Assembly (NCBI GenBank): GCA_016709225.1
Contig: JADJEE010000002.1
Location: 1,488,001 to 1,552,000 of the forward strand
Length of the DNA: 64,000 bases
Direction: 5' to 3'
DNA from: Deltaproteobacteria bacterium
Lineage (GTDB): Bacteria; Myxococcota_A; Polyangia; Nannocystales; Nannocystaceae
Under the pieces are notes generated by a model that was not told the origin of the DNA, made no database searches, and was given only the letters and a program-made list of their open reading frames with translations. Of this stretch, positions 45,156-54,200 are shown one piece after another (position 1 is the stretch's first letter; each line of letters starts with the position of its first letter). The position numbers and the translations under genes are program-made.

Positions 45156-46583
45156 GTGACCCGCCACCAGACCGCGCTGTTTCGCCAGCTCCTGCTCATC
45201 GCGGACGTGGGCCTCTCCGCGATCGCGTTCCTCGCGGCGGTGTGGCTGCGCACCAAGGCCGCGGCGCTGGGGCTGCCGGAGTTCTTCGCGGATCTCGGCC
45301 TGCACGGCGGCGACGACCCCTACTCGCGGGTCCTGCTCGTGATGGTCTCCGTGTGGACGTTCACGCTGTGGACTTGCCGCACCTCCGACTTCCGGGTCAG
45401 CCCCGCGGTCGTGGCGTGGCGACACGCACGCGCGGTGGGGCTCTCGCTCGCGGCCCTGGTGGTCGCCTCCTTCCTCTTCAAGTGGGGGTTCCTGTCGCGC
45501 AGCTTCGTGCTGCTGCTCGGGCTCACGCAGATGGCGGTGTTGAGCCTCGGCCGGGTGGGGTTGATGTGGATCCTGCGCCGCACCAAGCGGGTCGACGATC
45601 ACCGCGTGCTGGTGATCGGCTGCGGCGAGGCGGCGGTCGCGTTCGCCCGCTCGCTGCGCGACCGCGGCTCGTGGAACAACCGCTTCGTCGGACACCTGTG
45701 CGTGCCGGGCGAGCCATGCGACGCCGCCGCGGAGCCCAAGCGCGGCGAGCTGCACGAGCTCGAGCGGCTGCTCGACGCGGAGGTCATCGACGAGGTCGTC
45801 TTCGCAGTGCCGGGTCGCAACCTCGACACCTTCGAGGCGGCGCTGCAGGCCTGTGATCTCCGCGGCGTCGACGTGCTCGTCACGATGCAGGGCATGGTGC
45901 CGTCGTCGGGCAAGGTCGAGATCGCCAGCGTCACCGGCTTCGACATGCCGATGATCGGCCTCTCGCGGGTACCGACCAGCCAGGGCCGCCTCCTGACCAA
46001 GCGCGTGCTCGACATCGTCGGCTCGACCATCGCGATCCTCTTCGCGGCGCCCGTCATGCTCGCGGTCGCGATCGCGATCCGCATCGAGTCCAAGGGGCCG
46101 GTGCTGTTCAAGCAGGTGCGCTCGGGTCGCAACGGCCGCAAGTTCGTGATGCTCAAGTTCCGCTCGATGTGCACCGACGCCGAGGCCAAGCTCGACGCCC
46201 TGCAGCACCTCAACGAGATGGACGGCCCGGTCTTCAAGATCAAGCACGACCCCCGCATCACCCGCGTGGGCCGCTTCATCCGCAAGACCAGCCTCGACGA
46301 GCTGCCGCAGTTCTTCAACGTGCTCTTCGGCGACATGAGCCTGGTCGGCCCGCGCCCGCCGCTGCCGTCGGAGGTCGCAAAGTACGAGGCGTGGCAGCGC
46401 CGTCGGCTGTCGGTGCGCCCCGGCATCACCGGCATGTGGCAGGTCTCGGGCCGCAACGGCATCGACTTCGCGCAGTGGATGAAGCTCGACCTCGACTACA
46501 TCGACAGCTGGTCGCTGTGGCTCGATCTCAAGATCCTCTTCCGCACGCTGCCGGCGGTGCTGTTGCGCAGCGGCGCCAGCTGA
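45156..46583 (+). CDS. Exopolysaccharide polyprenyl sugar-phosphate transferase (WcaJ/PssY family)
   Basis: A 475-residue membrane enzyme that starts polysaccharide assembly by moving a sugar phosphate from a nucleotide sugar to undecaprenyl phosphate. Four N-terminal transmembrane helices, a CoA-binding-like Rossmann domain (DDHRVLVIGCGEAAVAFARS), a further helix (VLDIVGSTIAILFAAPVMLA) and the catalytic C-terminal domain with FKQVRSGRNGRKFVMLKFRS, KTSLDELPQFFNV and LVGPRPPLPSEV (Asp-Glu pair in LDELPQ) match the family. The GTG at 45156, with GAGG 12 bases upstream, is preferred to a GTG ten codons earlier. Downstream is a short lipoprotein gene. Confidence 0.92.
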   Translation: MTRHQTALFRQLLLIADVGLSAIAFLAAVWLRTKAAALGLPEFFADLGLHGGDDPYSRVLLVMVSVWTFTLWTCRTSDFRVSPAVVAWRHARAVGLSLAALVVASFLFKWGFLSRSFVLLLGLTQMAVLSLGRVGLMWILRRTKRVDDHRVLVIGCGEAAVAFARSLRDRGSWNNRFVGHLCVPGEPCDAAAEPKRGELHELERLLDAEVIDEVVFAVPGRNLDTFEAALQACDLRGVDVLVTMQGMVPSSGKVEIASVTGFDMPMIGLSRVPTSQGRLLTKRVLDIVGSTIAILFAAPVMLAVAIAIRIESKGPVLFKQVRSGRNGRKFVMLKFRSMCTDAEAKLDALQHLNEMDGPVFKIKHDPRITRVGRFIRKTSLDELPQFFNVLFGDMSLVGPRPPLPSEVAKYEAWQRRRLSVRPGITGMWQVSGRNGIDFAQWMKLDLDYIDSWSLWLDLKILFRTLPAVLLRSGAS

Positions 46584-46700
46584 CCGTTCGATGACCATCG
46601 GCTAGGTCGCATCGACGATCGATGACCGAGCGGCCGCGGCGCGATGACGGCGTGGCAGCGGCGACGACGACAGACTCTTCTTCGAGGAGTGCTGTCCCCC

Positions 46701-47072
46701 ATGCGCAAGTTCATCATCGCCGCCATCGTCACCTGCCTGCCCGCCATCGCCTGCCAACCCGAGGGCAAGACCGACGGCAAGACCGAAACCAAGGCGAAGG
46801 AGGCCGACAAGGGCGCGACCAAGACCGCCGCGAAGCCCGAGGGCCCGGCGAAGCCGGAGGGCGATGCCAAGCCGGAGGGCGATGCCAAGCCGGAAGGCGA
46901 TGCCAAGCCCGAAGGCGATGCCAAGCCCGAAGGCGATGCCAAGCCCGCAGGCGATGCCAAGCCCGCAGGCGATGCCAAGCCCGCAGGCGATGCCAAGCCC
47001 GAAGGCGATGCCAAGCCCGCAGGCGATGCCAAGCCCGCCGCCGACGCGAAGCCGGCCGCCGACGCGAAGTGA
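46701..47072 (+). CDS. Lipoprotein composed of GDAKPE/GDAKPA repeats
   Basis: A 123-residue lipoprotein. The signal peptide ends in PAIAC (Cys18). A Lys/Glu/Thr-rich stretch follows, then about ten copies of a GDAKP(E/A) hexapeptide that run to the C-terminus. It has no folded domain in sight and should be a flexible Lys/Pro-rich chain on the membrane surface, possibly a spacer or a cell-wall contact; function unknown. The ATG at 46701 has GAGGAG about 11 bases upstream and is preferred to an earlier start that would put Arg-rich residues before the signal peptide. Confidence 0.75.
   Translation: MRKFIIAAIVTCLPAIACQPEGKTDGKTETKAKEADKGATKTAAKPEGPAKPEGDAKPEGDAKPEGDAKPEGDAKPEGDAKPAGDAKPAGDAKPAGDAKPEGDAKPAGDAKPAADAKPAADAK
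46860..47037 (+). repeat. Tandem 18-bp coding repeat (GDAKPE/A)
   Basis: About ten units of GGCGATGCCAAGCCGGAG with few changes (GAG/GAA/GCA at the last codon) encode the hexapeptide repeats of the lipoprotein. The near identity of copies points to recent expansion. Confidence 0.95.
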
Positions 47073-47088
47073 GCCGCTAGGGCTTCGC
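47064..47088. terminator. Small hairpin covering two facing stop codons
   Basis: GCGAAG (47064-47069) pairs with CTTCGC (47083-47088). The loop holds the stop codons of the facing repeat-lipoprotein and DUF3124 genes, so it may terminate both. Confidence 0.35.
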
Positions 47089-47613
47089 TGCGGGGGGCGC
47101 GTCGTCGATGACGCGCCCCTCGGTGAGGAACGAGACGCCCGCGTTGCCGTCGCGGCCGTGCATCAACGCCTGCACCAACAAGTCCGGGCCGGGCTCTCGA
47201 AGGCCCCAGCGGACCAGGAAGTTGGCCCCGCTGCCGCCGGTGCGATCGGCCCGCGCGACGAAGTACTCCGCGGTCTCGAGCGGGCCGAGCTCGGCTGGCT
47301 GCTCGAGGAAGTGCCGAATCAGCTGACCATCGCTGTCGTAGTAGTCGACCGCGGTCACCACCACCGGCACCCGCTGGCTGACGTTGCGCAGGCTCAAGGT
47401 CGCACTGATGTCGATCGGCTGCGTGTGGTCCGAGATGTAGAGGCTCGAGTACAGCGGCACGTACTCGGTGCGCTGCACCACGAGCGTGCCGGTCTCGGCG
47501 ATGGGCTGCAGGGTGCGGTGACCGACCAGCTCCGGCGCCAGCGGCTTGGGCTCACCGCAGCCCCCCGAGAGGGTCGCCAGAGCCATCGAAAGTGCCAGGT
47601 ACGACCGCGTCAT
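47077..47613 (-). CDS. DUF3124 lipoprotein
   Basis: A 178-residue lipoprotein with signal peptide ending in SGGC (Cys19). The DUF3124 domain (about residues 45-160) shows EYVPLYSSLYISDHTQPIDI, ATLSLRNVSQRVPVVVTAVD, YYDSDGQLIRHFLEQPAELG and TGGSGANFLVRW, all family hallmarks. The family has an Ig-like beta fold with no assigned activity. The ATG at 47613 is used; a GTG two codons earlier is equally possible. It converges with the repeat-lipoprotein gene, four bases away, and a TACCGT box precedes it. Confidence 0.85.
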   Translation of the reverse strand: MTRSYLALSMALATLSGGCGEPKPLAPELVGHRTLQPIAETGTLVVQRTEYVPLYSSLYISDHTQPIDISATLSLRNVSQRVPVVVTAVDYYDSDGQLIRHFLEQPAELGPLETAEYFVARADRTGGSGANFLVRWGLREPGPDLLVQALMHGRDGNAGVSFLTEGRVIDDAPPAAKP

Positions 47614-47623
47614 CGTCACGACG

Positions 47624-47629
47624 ACGGTA
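47624..47629 (-). promoter_or_regulatory. -10-like box TACCGT
   Basis: GTGCTACCGT on the minus strand lies 10 bases before the ATG at 47613 (4 bases before the alternative GTG), with no Shine-Dalgarno sequence. Confidence 0.4.
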
Positions 47630-47643
47630 GCACGGTGGGCGCT

Positions 47644-47752
47644 GCTAGTACCTCGACACAGGGATTGTGATGGGTCAGAACGCCGTCATGGCCGCGACTC
47701 CGCAAGGCGCCGTGCCGCCGGAATACCGGGCGTATCAAGGTGCGGTACTAGC
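47644..47752. repeat. 109-bp element bounded by inverted repeats (MITE-like or large hairpin)
   Basis: GCTAGTACC at 47644-47652 is exactly inverted at 47744-47752 (GGTACTAGC). Just outside, GTGGGCG (47635-47641) and CGCCCAC (47759-47765) are also inverted. The right end contains the slipin stop codon. It fills the gap between two genes and could be a small non-autonomous mobile element or a transcription-stopping fold. Confidence 0.5.
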
Positions 47753-48683
47753 CGTCGTCGCCCACCGGGCGATGCGCGGCGGGTGACGGTGGCTCGCCCT
47801 GGCGCACGCGCACCGGCGCAGGCACGCCGGCGTCGCTGCCCTTGGCGGCGGCGATCGCCGGGGCGGTCGGCGCAGCGGCGACCGCCGTCGCGCTGCCCAG
47901 CACCTGCTTCACCACCGCGGTGATCTGCTCGACGTTCGCGCCGCGAGAACCCATGCCGCTCATGATCTCGATCGGGATCGGCAGCACGATCTTCGACGCC
48001 GGCTCGCCCGAGATCTCCACCATGGTCTGGTAGAGCCGCAGCTGCATTGCCGCGGGGTTGCGCGACATGACGTCGGCGGCCTCCGAGAGCTTGGCCGCCG
48101 CCTGTAGCTCACCCTCGGCAGCGATGATCTTCGCCCGACGCTCGCGCTCCGCCTCGGCCTGCCGCGCCAACGCGCGCTTCATCTCCTGCGGCAGCACGAT
48201 GTCCTTGAGCTCGACCGCCGAGATCTCGACACCCCACTGCTCGGTGCGGGTGTCGAGGATCGTGCGGACTTCGTCGTTGACGCGATCGCGATGGGCGAGG
48301 ATCTCGTCGAGGTCCATGCGGCCGATCACCGCGCGCATGGTCGTCGCCGCCAACTGCAGCGTCGCCGGCATGTACTGCTCGACCTCGAGCACCGCGTGCA
48401 TCGGCGACTCGACGGTGATGTACACGACCGCGTCGACCATCACCGAGATGTTGTCCTGCGTGATGACCTCCTGCGGCGGGATCTGGACCACCTTGGTGCG
48501 GGTGTCGACGGTGCGCGCGCGATCGATGCCGAGCGGCAGCATCAGCACCATGCCCGGACCCGACAGCTGCTTGCGCGCCCGACCCAGTCGGAACACCACC
48601 GCGCGCTCGTACTCCCGCAGCACGCGCACCCCGGTGAGCATCACCACGCCAGCCATGAACAACAGCGCGAACAATATCTCCAT
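47748..48683 (-). CDS. Slipin/stomatin-like SPFH membrane protein
   Basis: A 311-residue membrane scaffold protein. One N-terminal transmembrane helix (LFALLFMAGVVMLTGVRVL) precedes the SPFH/Band 7 domain (about 25-220): LREYERAVVFRLGRARKQLS, GIDRARTVDTRTKVVQIPPQ, VITQDNISVMVDAVVYITVE. A coiled region (ALARQAEAERERRAKIIAAE) and a Pro/Ala-rich tail end it. Such proteins oligomerise in membrane microdomains and usually pair with an NfeD protein, which is absent here. The ATG at 48683 has GAGG about six bases upstream; an upstream extension looks non-coding. Its stop codon lies within an inverted-repeat element. Confidence 0.9.
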   Translation of the reverse strand: MEILFALLFMAGVVMLTGVRVLREYERAVVFRLGRARKQLSGPGMVLMLPLGIDRARTVDTRTKVVQIPPQEVITQDNISVMVDAVVYITVESPMHAVLEVEQYMPATLQLAATTMRAVIGRMDLDEILAHRDRVNDEVRTILDTRTEQWGVEISAVELKDIVLPQEMKRALARQAEAERERRAKIIAAEGELQAAAKLSEAADVMSRNPAAMQLRLYQTMVEISGEPASKIVLPIPIEIMSGMGSRGANVEQITAVVKQVLGSATAVAAAPTAPAIAAAKGSDAGVPAPVRVRQGEPPSPAAHRPVGDDG

Positions 48684-48841
48684 CGTGACCTCGGCCCTCC
48701 GCGGGTGCCCGTAGCCTGCGCCGCGGGTGCCGATGGGTGCAAGCACACCCTCGACCGCGGCAGAGACGCCCCGCCACCGCTGGCCGATAGGCGCCCCCTG
48801 CCCCGTCGCACGCAGCTCCGCGCGCCCGCCAACCGCCGGTG

Positions 48842-49438
48842 CTAGCGATTGAGCAGATCGATCTGCTCGGCGTGCTCGACCGCGTCGGCATCGGGCTCGG
48901 CCGCGTCCGAAGGCTCGAGACCCGCGAGCACCGCCGCGAGCTCGGGCTGCTCCGCGGTGAGCTCGGCGATCGAGCCGTCCACGTCGTTCGGCTCGATGAT
49001 CCAGTCCTTGCGGCTGTAGAGCGTCTGCGTGCGCTTGCCAGAGCCGAGCTCGAGACACAGCTCGAACGGCTCGGGCGCCTCGTCGGCGCACTCCCACGTG
49101 CGCACGCGGAGGCTGGCCTTCTGCTGCTCCTGCGGCAGGAACACGCTCAGCTTCTCACCCTCGAGCCCCCACTGGAACAGCTCGACGAAGTGACGCCACT
49201 GCGAGGACCGGCCGACCGCGCCGATGCGGCCGCGGGCGTGTCGCACGAGCACGAGGTGATGGACCATGTCGCGCTGATCGGTCGGCAAGCGCTCGATCCA
49301 CACCTGGTTCACGGCGTGCTTGGCAGACTCGGCCACCGCATCGTCGCCCCCGAACATCCGCTGGCCGAGCATCCACGCCCCGACGCCGGCGACCCCGAGC
49401 AGCCCGACGGCCACCCACTTGTTGCTGGATTTCGACAT
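48842..49438 (-). CDS. Hypothetical membrane-anchored protein
   Basis: A 198-residue protein of unknown function. An N-terminal helix (WVAVGLLGVAGVGAWMLGQ) could be a membrane anchor or uncleaved signal. The rest is soluble: NQVWIERLPTDQRDMVHHLV, EGEKLSVFLPQEQQKASLRV and KDWIIEPNDVDGSIAEL look like a beta-rich folded domain, and an acidic tail follows. Two Cys (CADEA, LCLEL) could pair. It has a TACGGT box five bases before the ATG at 49438. It is divergent from the GHKL ATPase gene, 161 bases away. Confidence 0.7.
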   Translation of the reverse strand: MSKSSNKWVAVGLLGVAGVGAWMLGQRMFGGDDAVAESAKHAVNQVWIERLPTDQRDMVHHLVLVRHARGRIGAVGRSSQWRHFVELFQWGLEGEKLSVFLPQEQQKASLRVRTWECADEAPEPFELCLELGSGKRTQTLYSRKDWIIEPNDVDGSIAELTAEQPELAAVLAGLEPSDAAEPDADAVEHAEQIDLLNR

Positions 49439-49443
49439 GGCCG

Positions 49444-49449
49444 ACCGTA
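49444..49449 (-). promoter_or_regulatory. -10-like box TACGGT
   Basis: TGGTACGGT on the minus strand ends 5 bases before the ATG at 49438, a spacing that would put the transcription start at or next to the start codon. Confidence 0.45.
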
Positions 49450-49582
49450 CCAGGTCGTGCGGGACGGCATTTCATCGACCGCTGCACCGCGCGATTCCGG
49501 GGGCTTGGCGGCTCGGGGCACGTCGTGGCCGTGGGCTCGCAGGCCCCGGCGCCGCCGGCGATCCTCTGTACGACGCGGGTGT

Positions 49583-49588
49583 TAAGCT
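49583..49588 (+). promoter_or_regulatory. -10-like box TAAGCT
   Basis: TGTTAAGCT ends 11 bases before the GTG at 49600 and matches the box before the gene at 22496. Confidence 0.45.
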
Positions 49589-49599
49589 CGTGCGCGACC

Positions 49600-51222
49600 G
49601 TGGCCAGCACCGCGACCCCGACCGTGCACGCCGCGCTCGACGAGCTGGTGCACCAATTCACCGATCGCTTCGCGTTCGTGCGCGAGCTGGTCCAGAACGC
49701 GATCGACGCCGGCAGCGACGAGATCGATGTCGACGTGCGCTGGCAGGCCGGCGAGCACGGTACCGGCGTCGTGTCGATCCACGTGGACGACTTCGGCGAC
49801 GGCATGACGCGCGAGATCATCGAGAAGCGCCTCACGCGGCTGTTCTCGTCCTCGAAGGAGGGCGATCACACCAAGATCGGCAAGTTCGGCATCGGCTTCG
49901 TGTCGGTGTTCGCACTCGACCCCGAGTTCGTGTGCATCGACACCGCGCGCGAGGGCGAGAGCTGGCGAGTTCTGTTCCGGCGCGATCGCACCTACGAGCT
50001 CATCGCGCTCGACCAACCGGTCGACGGCACCAAGATCACGCTGCTGCTGCCCGGTGACGCCCGGCGCCACGCCGAGATCGCCCGCGGTTGCGAGGCGGCG
50101 CTCCGACACTGGTGCCGTCACGTTGCCGCCGACGTGCGCTTTGCGGGCGCTTCGGTGCGGGAGCCGTTCGCGCTGCCGCACGCGGTGGTGAGCATCGAGC
50201 TCGACGACCCGTTCGCGAAGATCGTCGTCGGACACCACGCCGACCTCTCGAGCTTCCACGCATTCTACAACTCGGGCCTCACGCTGTTCGAGACCACCGT
50301 CGCCCGCGGTGCCACCGCCGCGCTCGATGGGCTGGCGTTCAAGGTGTCGTCGCCGCAGCTCGAGCACACGCTCACCCGCGATGCGGTGATCGAGGACGAG
50401 GGCTTCCACCGCGCGCTCGCGCGGGTGCTGGCCGGCGCGCGCACGGAGCTCGCCGCCGCCGTGTTCGCAGCGCTGGCGCGTGAGGCCGAGCCGAGCCGGC
50501 GCGCGGCGTTGCAGCGCGTCGCGCTGTGGCACGTGGCTGCCGACACGCTCGCGCCGGCGATCGCCGCCGGCCATGCCGTGGTGCACACGCCGTCAGGGGT
50601 CGGGTTGTCGATCTCCGAGCTGCGTCGCCGCGCGAAGGACCGCGGCATCGGCTATGCGCGGCAGCGCAGCACGCTGACCGACGCGCTCGAGCAGGCCGGC
50701 TTCGTGGTGCTGCACGGCTCGCGCGAGACGGTGCTCGAGCAGCTCGCCGAGGCATTGGTACCGCGGGCAGACCACCACGAGATCGAGACCCGCTGGTGTC
50801 GGCCGCAGCTGCTGCGGGAGGAAGACTGCCCGCGCGCGTGGCCGCAGCTGCGCGACGCGCTGGCGGCACTGCTGCGTGCCGCCGGGGCCAAGCTCGCCGG
50901 CATCGTGCCGGGTGACTTCGACTACCCCGACTCCGCCATCGTCGAGCGCGTCGCGATCACCCAGCCGGAGCCCGGCGCCATCGTCGGCCTCGACGAGCTG
51001 CACACGCTCGCGACGGGGGTGTGGAGCAGGCGACACGCGCTCGTGGTCCACCTCCGCCACCCAGCGGTGCGCGAGTTCCTCGCGCTCGCGTCGGGCGAGC
51101 CCGAGCTCGCTGCCTACCTCCTCGCCAAGGCGCTGCGAGTGGGACGCAGCCTCGACGAGGCGGTCGACACCCGCATGCTCGAACACGTGATGGAGCGACG
51201 ATGGCCGAGCTCGACGCCATAG
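49600..51222 (+). CDS. Hsp90-like (GHKL) ATPase, first gene of a two-gene cassette
   Basis: A 540-residue cytoplasmic protein. The N-terminal 230 residues are a complete GHKL ATP-binding domain of the Hsp90/MutL type: FVRELVQNAIDAGSDEIDV with catalytic Glu29 and Mg-binding Asn33, DDFGDGM (Asp64/Asp67) and TKIGKFGIGFVSVF (glycine-rich lid). The remaining 310 residues do not look like HtpG middle or C-terminal domains; they include LRRRAKDRGIGYARQRSTLT and an alpha/beta part of unknown fold. The GTG at 49600 is preferred since upstream codons give a Pro/Ala/Cys stretch and TAAGCT lies 11 bases before it. Its last 22 bases overlap the start of the 1589-residue protein gene, so the two products probably work together. 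Confidence 0.85.
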   Translation: MASTATPTVHAALDELVHQFTDRFAFVRELVQNAIDAGSDEIDVDVRWQAGEHGTGVVSIHVDDFGDGMTREIIEKRLTRLFSSSKEGDHTKIGKFGIGFVSVFALDPEFVCIDTAREGESWRVLFRRDRTYELIALDQPVDGTKITLLLPGDARRHAEIARGCEAALRHWCRHVAADVRFAGASVREPFALPHAVVSIELDDPFAKIVVGHHADLSSFHAFYNSGLTLFETTVARGATAALDGLAFKVSSPQLEHTLTRDAVIEDEGFHRALARVLAGARTELAAAVFAALAREAEPSRRAALQRVALWHVAADTLAPAIAAGHAVVHTPSGVGLSISELRRRAKDRGIGYARQRSTLTDALEQAGFVVLHGSRETVLEQLAEALVPRADHHEIETRWCRPQLLREEDCPRAWPQLRDALAALLRAAGAKLAGIVPGDFDYPDSAIVERVAITQPEPGAIVGLDELHTLATGVWSRRHALVVHLRHPAVREFLALASGEPELAAYLLAKALRVGRSLDEAVDTRMLEHVMERRWPSSTP

Positions 51223-54200
51223 CACAGCGCCTACGCGCCGAGGGTCGCGCCGCCGCGACGGGTGGGTTCACCCTCGATGCCGAGCGCGCGCGCGAGAAGC
51301 TGCGACAGTTCCAGCTCGCGGACCCGCACCGCTACGTGCTGCTGATGGTCCAGGCACTCGCGGTGCGTGGTGCCACCACCGTGCACGCGCGCATCGATAC
51401 CAGCTCGCTCACGCTCGAGAGCGACGCGCAGCCGTTCTCGTTCGAGGAGCTGAGCGAGCTGTATCCGCTGCTATTCAGCGAGCGCGCACCTCCGCCCGGG
51501 CTGCGCGAGCTGGCGCTGGCGCTCAACGCCGCGATGGCGCTGAACCCCCGCAGCGCGGTGCTCGAGTGCGGCGCCGCGGATGCCAGCGGCGTGCGCCTCG
51601 AGCAGCGTGTCGGTCGCGACGACGTGATCGAGCGCGCCACCGGAATCACCCCTGGCGTTCGGCTGGTCGTACGCGAGAGATTTCGCCCGGGCCTGGTATT
51701 GCGGTTCTTCGCGCTCGGCAGCAACGTCGTGCGCGAGCAGGTCCTGCTCGCCACGCGCTGTGCCCACGCAGGCATCGGCGTGCACATCAACGGCGTGGCG
51801 GTGCCGCCGTGGCAATTCCCGCCCGAGTGCGCCTGGGCGCACGACGTCACCCTCGGTGGGCGGGCGATCGGCCGCATCGCGCTCGCGGCCACGGGCGGTC
51901 CCGGCGAGATCGAGATCGTCCGCCATCACGTGTGGCTCGCGACCCACCGCTTCGAGGCGCCCGAGCTCGCGTGCATCCGCGGTGCCCTCGATGCCTCGCA
52001 CCTGCGCACGGACGCGTCGATGGCGGACGTCGTGCAGGACGAGCACTACCAGGAGCTACTCGCGGCGATCGCCGCCGCGCGCGACGGTGCACTGTCGGCG
52101 ATGGCGAGCGAGCTCGCCGCGGCGCCACCCGACGCCGTGCCGACGCCGCTGCGGGATCTGCTGTGCCTGCGGCTGGGGCAACACCTGGCCGCTGGCGGCG
52201 ATCCCCAGGCTCCGCTCGCGCAAGCCGGCATGGCGCTGCGCCTGTGGCCCTGCCTCGACGGTCGCCGGCGCAGCACCGCCGAGATCGCACAGCAGCTTCC
52301 ATTCGGCTTCGTGCCCAGCCGCATCTTCGAGCAGCCGTCGCCGGCGGAGCGCGCGACGATGTCGAGCTTTGCCCACGTGCCGCAGCTCGGCGACTCGGAT
52401 CGCGCAGCCTTCACGGCGGTGTTCGGTGATCAGGCGGTCAACCTGGGGCCGCTGCTGCGGCGGGCAGCGATCCGCGAGGGCAACCTCCGTGCCTGGCGCG
52501 CGCGCCCCCTCGAGCCACGACTCGAGCCCGACGCCTACGCATTGCTCGAGCGCTTCGACGAGGGCGGCTTCACCGGTGAGATCGGTCAGGTCCGCGACCC
52601 CGTGCAGGATCGATCGTGGCTGCGCATCGTCGTGGACGGCTGCATGTTGGTGCAGCTCTCGATCGACCTTCCCGACGCGCCCCATCACGTGGTCGTGACC
52701 GGCACGCTGACCCCGAACGAGACCTATGACGACGTCGTTCGCGATGACGCGTTCGCAGCGTGCATGCGCGTGGTGCTGGCGGCGTACCACCGGATCGCGC
52801 GGTTGCTCGCGCAGCGACACGGGGACGGCGGTGTCGTCGACCTCGAGATGCTGTTCGAGCACGCCCACGCCACCAACACGCCGGCGGGACTCCGACGCGT
52901 GCTCGCTTCGGTGGGCATGCGCGCGCCGCAACTCCAAGCCTTGCTCGACGATCGTGCCGCGCCGTGGCGCTTCGACGTCGCGAGCGCGTCCGCCACGTCC
53001 CCCCACCCGCTCGCGACGCTGCCGCTGTTCCAGGATGCCGCCGGGAACGCCGTCGACCTGCGAGCGATCGCCGAGTCCTTCGCGCGCGATGGTCAGGTCC
53101 GGGTGATCAGCCGCCAGCGCCCCAGGCTCGCGCACGCACCGACGTTGGTCGTGCGTGCGAGCGAGCGCGGCCTGGCGCTGTTGCAGGCGCTCTTCGGCGA
53201 CGACGCCGTGAAGCGCGTCGGTCGCGAGTTCGAGCACTGGATCGCGCGCGACGAGTTCTTCGCTTCCGCCGCCGTGCCCACGCCGTGGCCCACGAACTGC
53301 ACGCTGGGGCCGCTGCGTTTCGGCGACGACACCGTCACCGGCGAGGTCGCGATCGTAGCCGTCGCGGCCGCAGCGGCCGACACCGAGCTCGAGCTCCGGG
53401 TCGACGGTCGCGTGCTCACGCATGATCGCCTTCCGTTTCGCATCGGCAACATGCGCGTCGCCGTCGAGATCCCGGACGCCTGGGTGCTGCCGACCTGGGA
53501 CGGCGTGCAGCCGGGCCGACGCGACGCCGTGCGCCGCTGCGTCGCGCTCGCGCTCACGGCGGTGTGCGAGGCCCTGGTTGCCGCCGGCGACGCCCTCGCG
53601 CCGCAGCTGGCCCACGCCGTGTTGGCCGCGCTATCGCACGCAATGCCGCGTCCCGAGCACGTCGACGCCTGGGTCGCGTTCGGCACCGATCCCGGGCCGA
53701 CCGCGCGCGCCCAGACCTACGCCGAGCTGCTGAGGCTGGTCGAGCACCACGATCCAGCGCGCGTGTACCAGTCGCTCGCGCGCACGGTGGCCAACGGCGT
53801 CGCGCCGCTGCCCGCCACGGTGGCGCACGGACTGCCGCGTCGCCCTGCGTCCCCCGACCGCGTCACCACGGCCGCGCTCGGCTGCGCCGACCACCTCGAG
53901 CGCATGATGGAGCTGCCGGTGATCTCGACCACACGCGGTCGCAGCCTCACCTTCGCCGAGGTCGCGGCAGCCGCGATCGCCGAGCGACGCTGGCGCTACG
54001 TCGCCAGCGCGGACGCGGCCGACGTCCCGGTCGACTTCGACGAGGCCGGCATCGTGGACGAGTCCATGCTCGCCCCGCTCAGCGCGCTGCTCGGCTCGCG
54101 CCTGGTCGACGCCGCGCCGGAGCTGCAGCGTGCGGCCCGTCGGCGGGCCTTCGAGAGCGCGCCCGTACTCGAAGACCTCGCGATTCCGCCTGGCATCGCG

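Noticed and set aside
46860..47037. CRISPR-like array
   Set aside because: Repeats are contiguous, in frame and without spacers; they code for a hexapeptide. The same holds for 19471-19590.
49600..51222. HtpG (bacterial Hsp90)
   Set aside because: The GHKL motifs fit, but the remaining 310 residues lack HtpG middle and C-terminal domain features and the total length is shorter than the usual HtpG.
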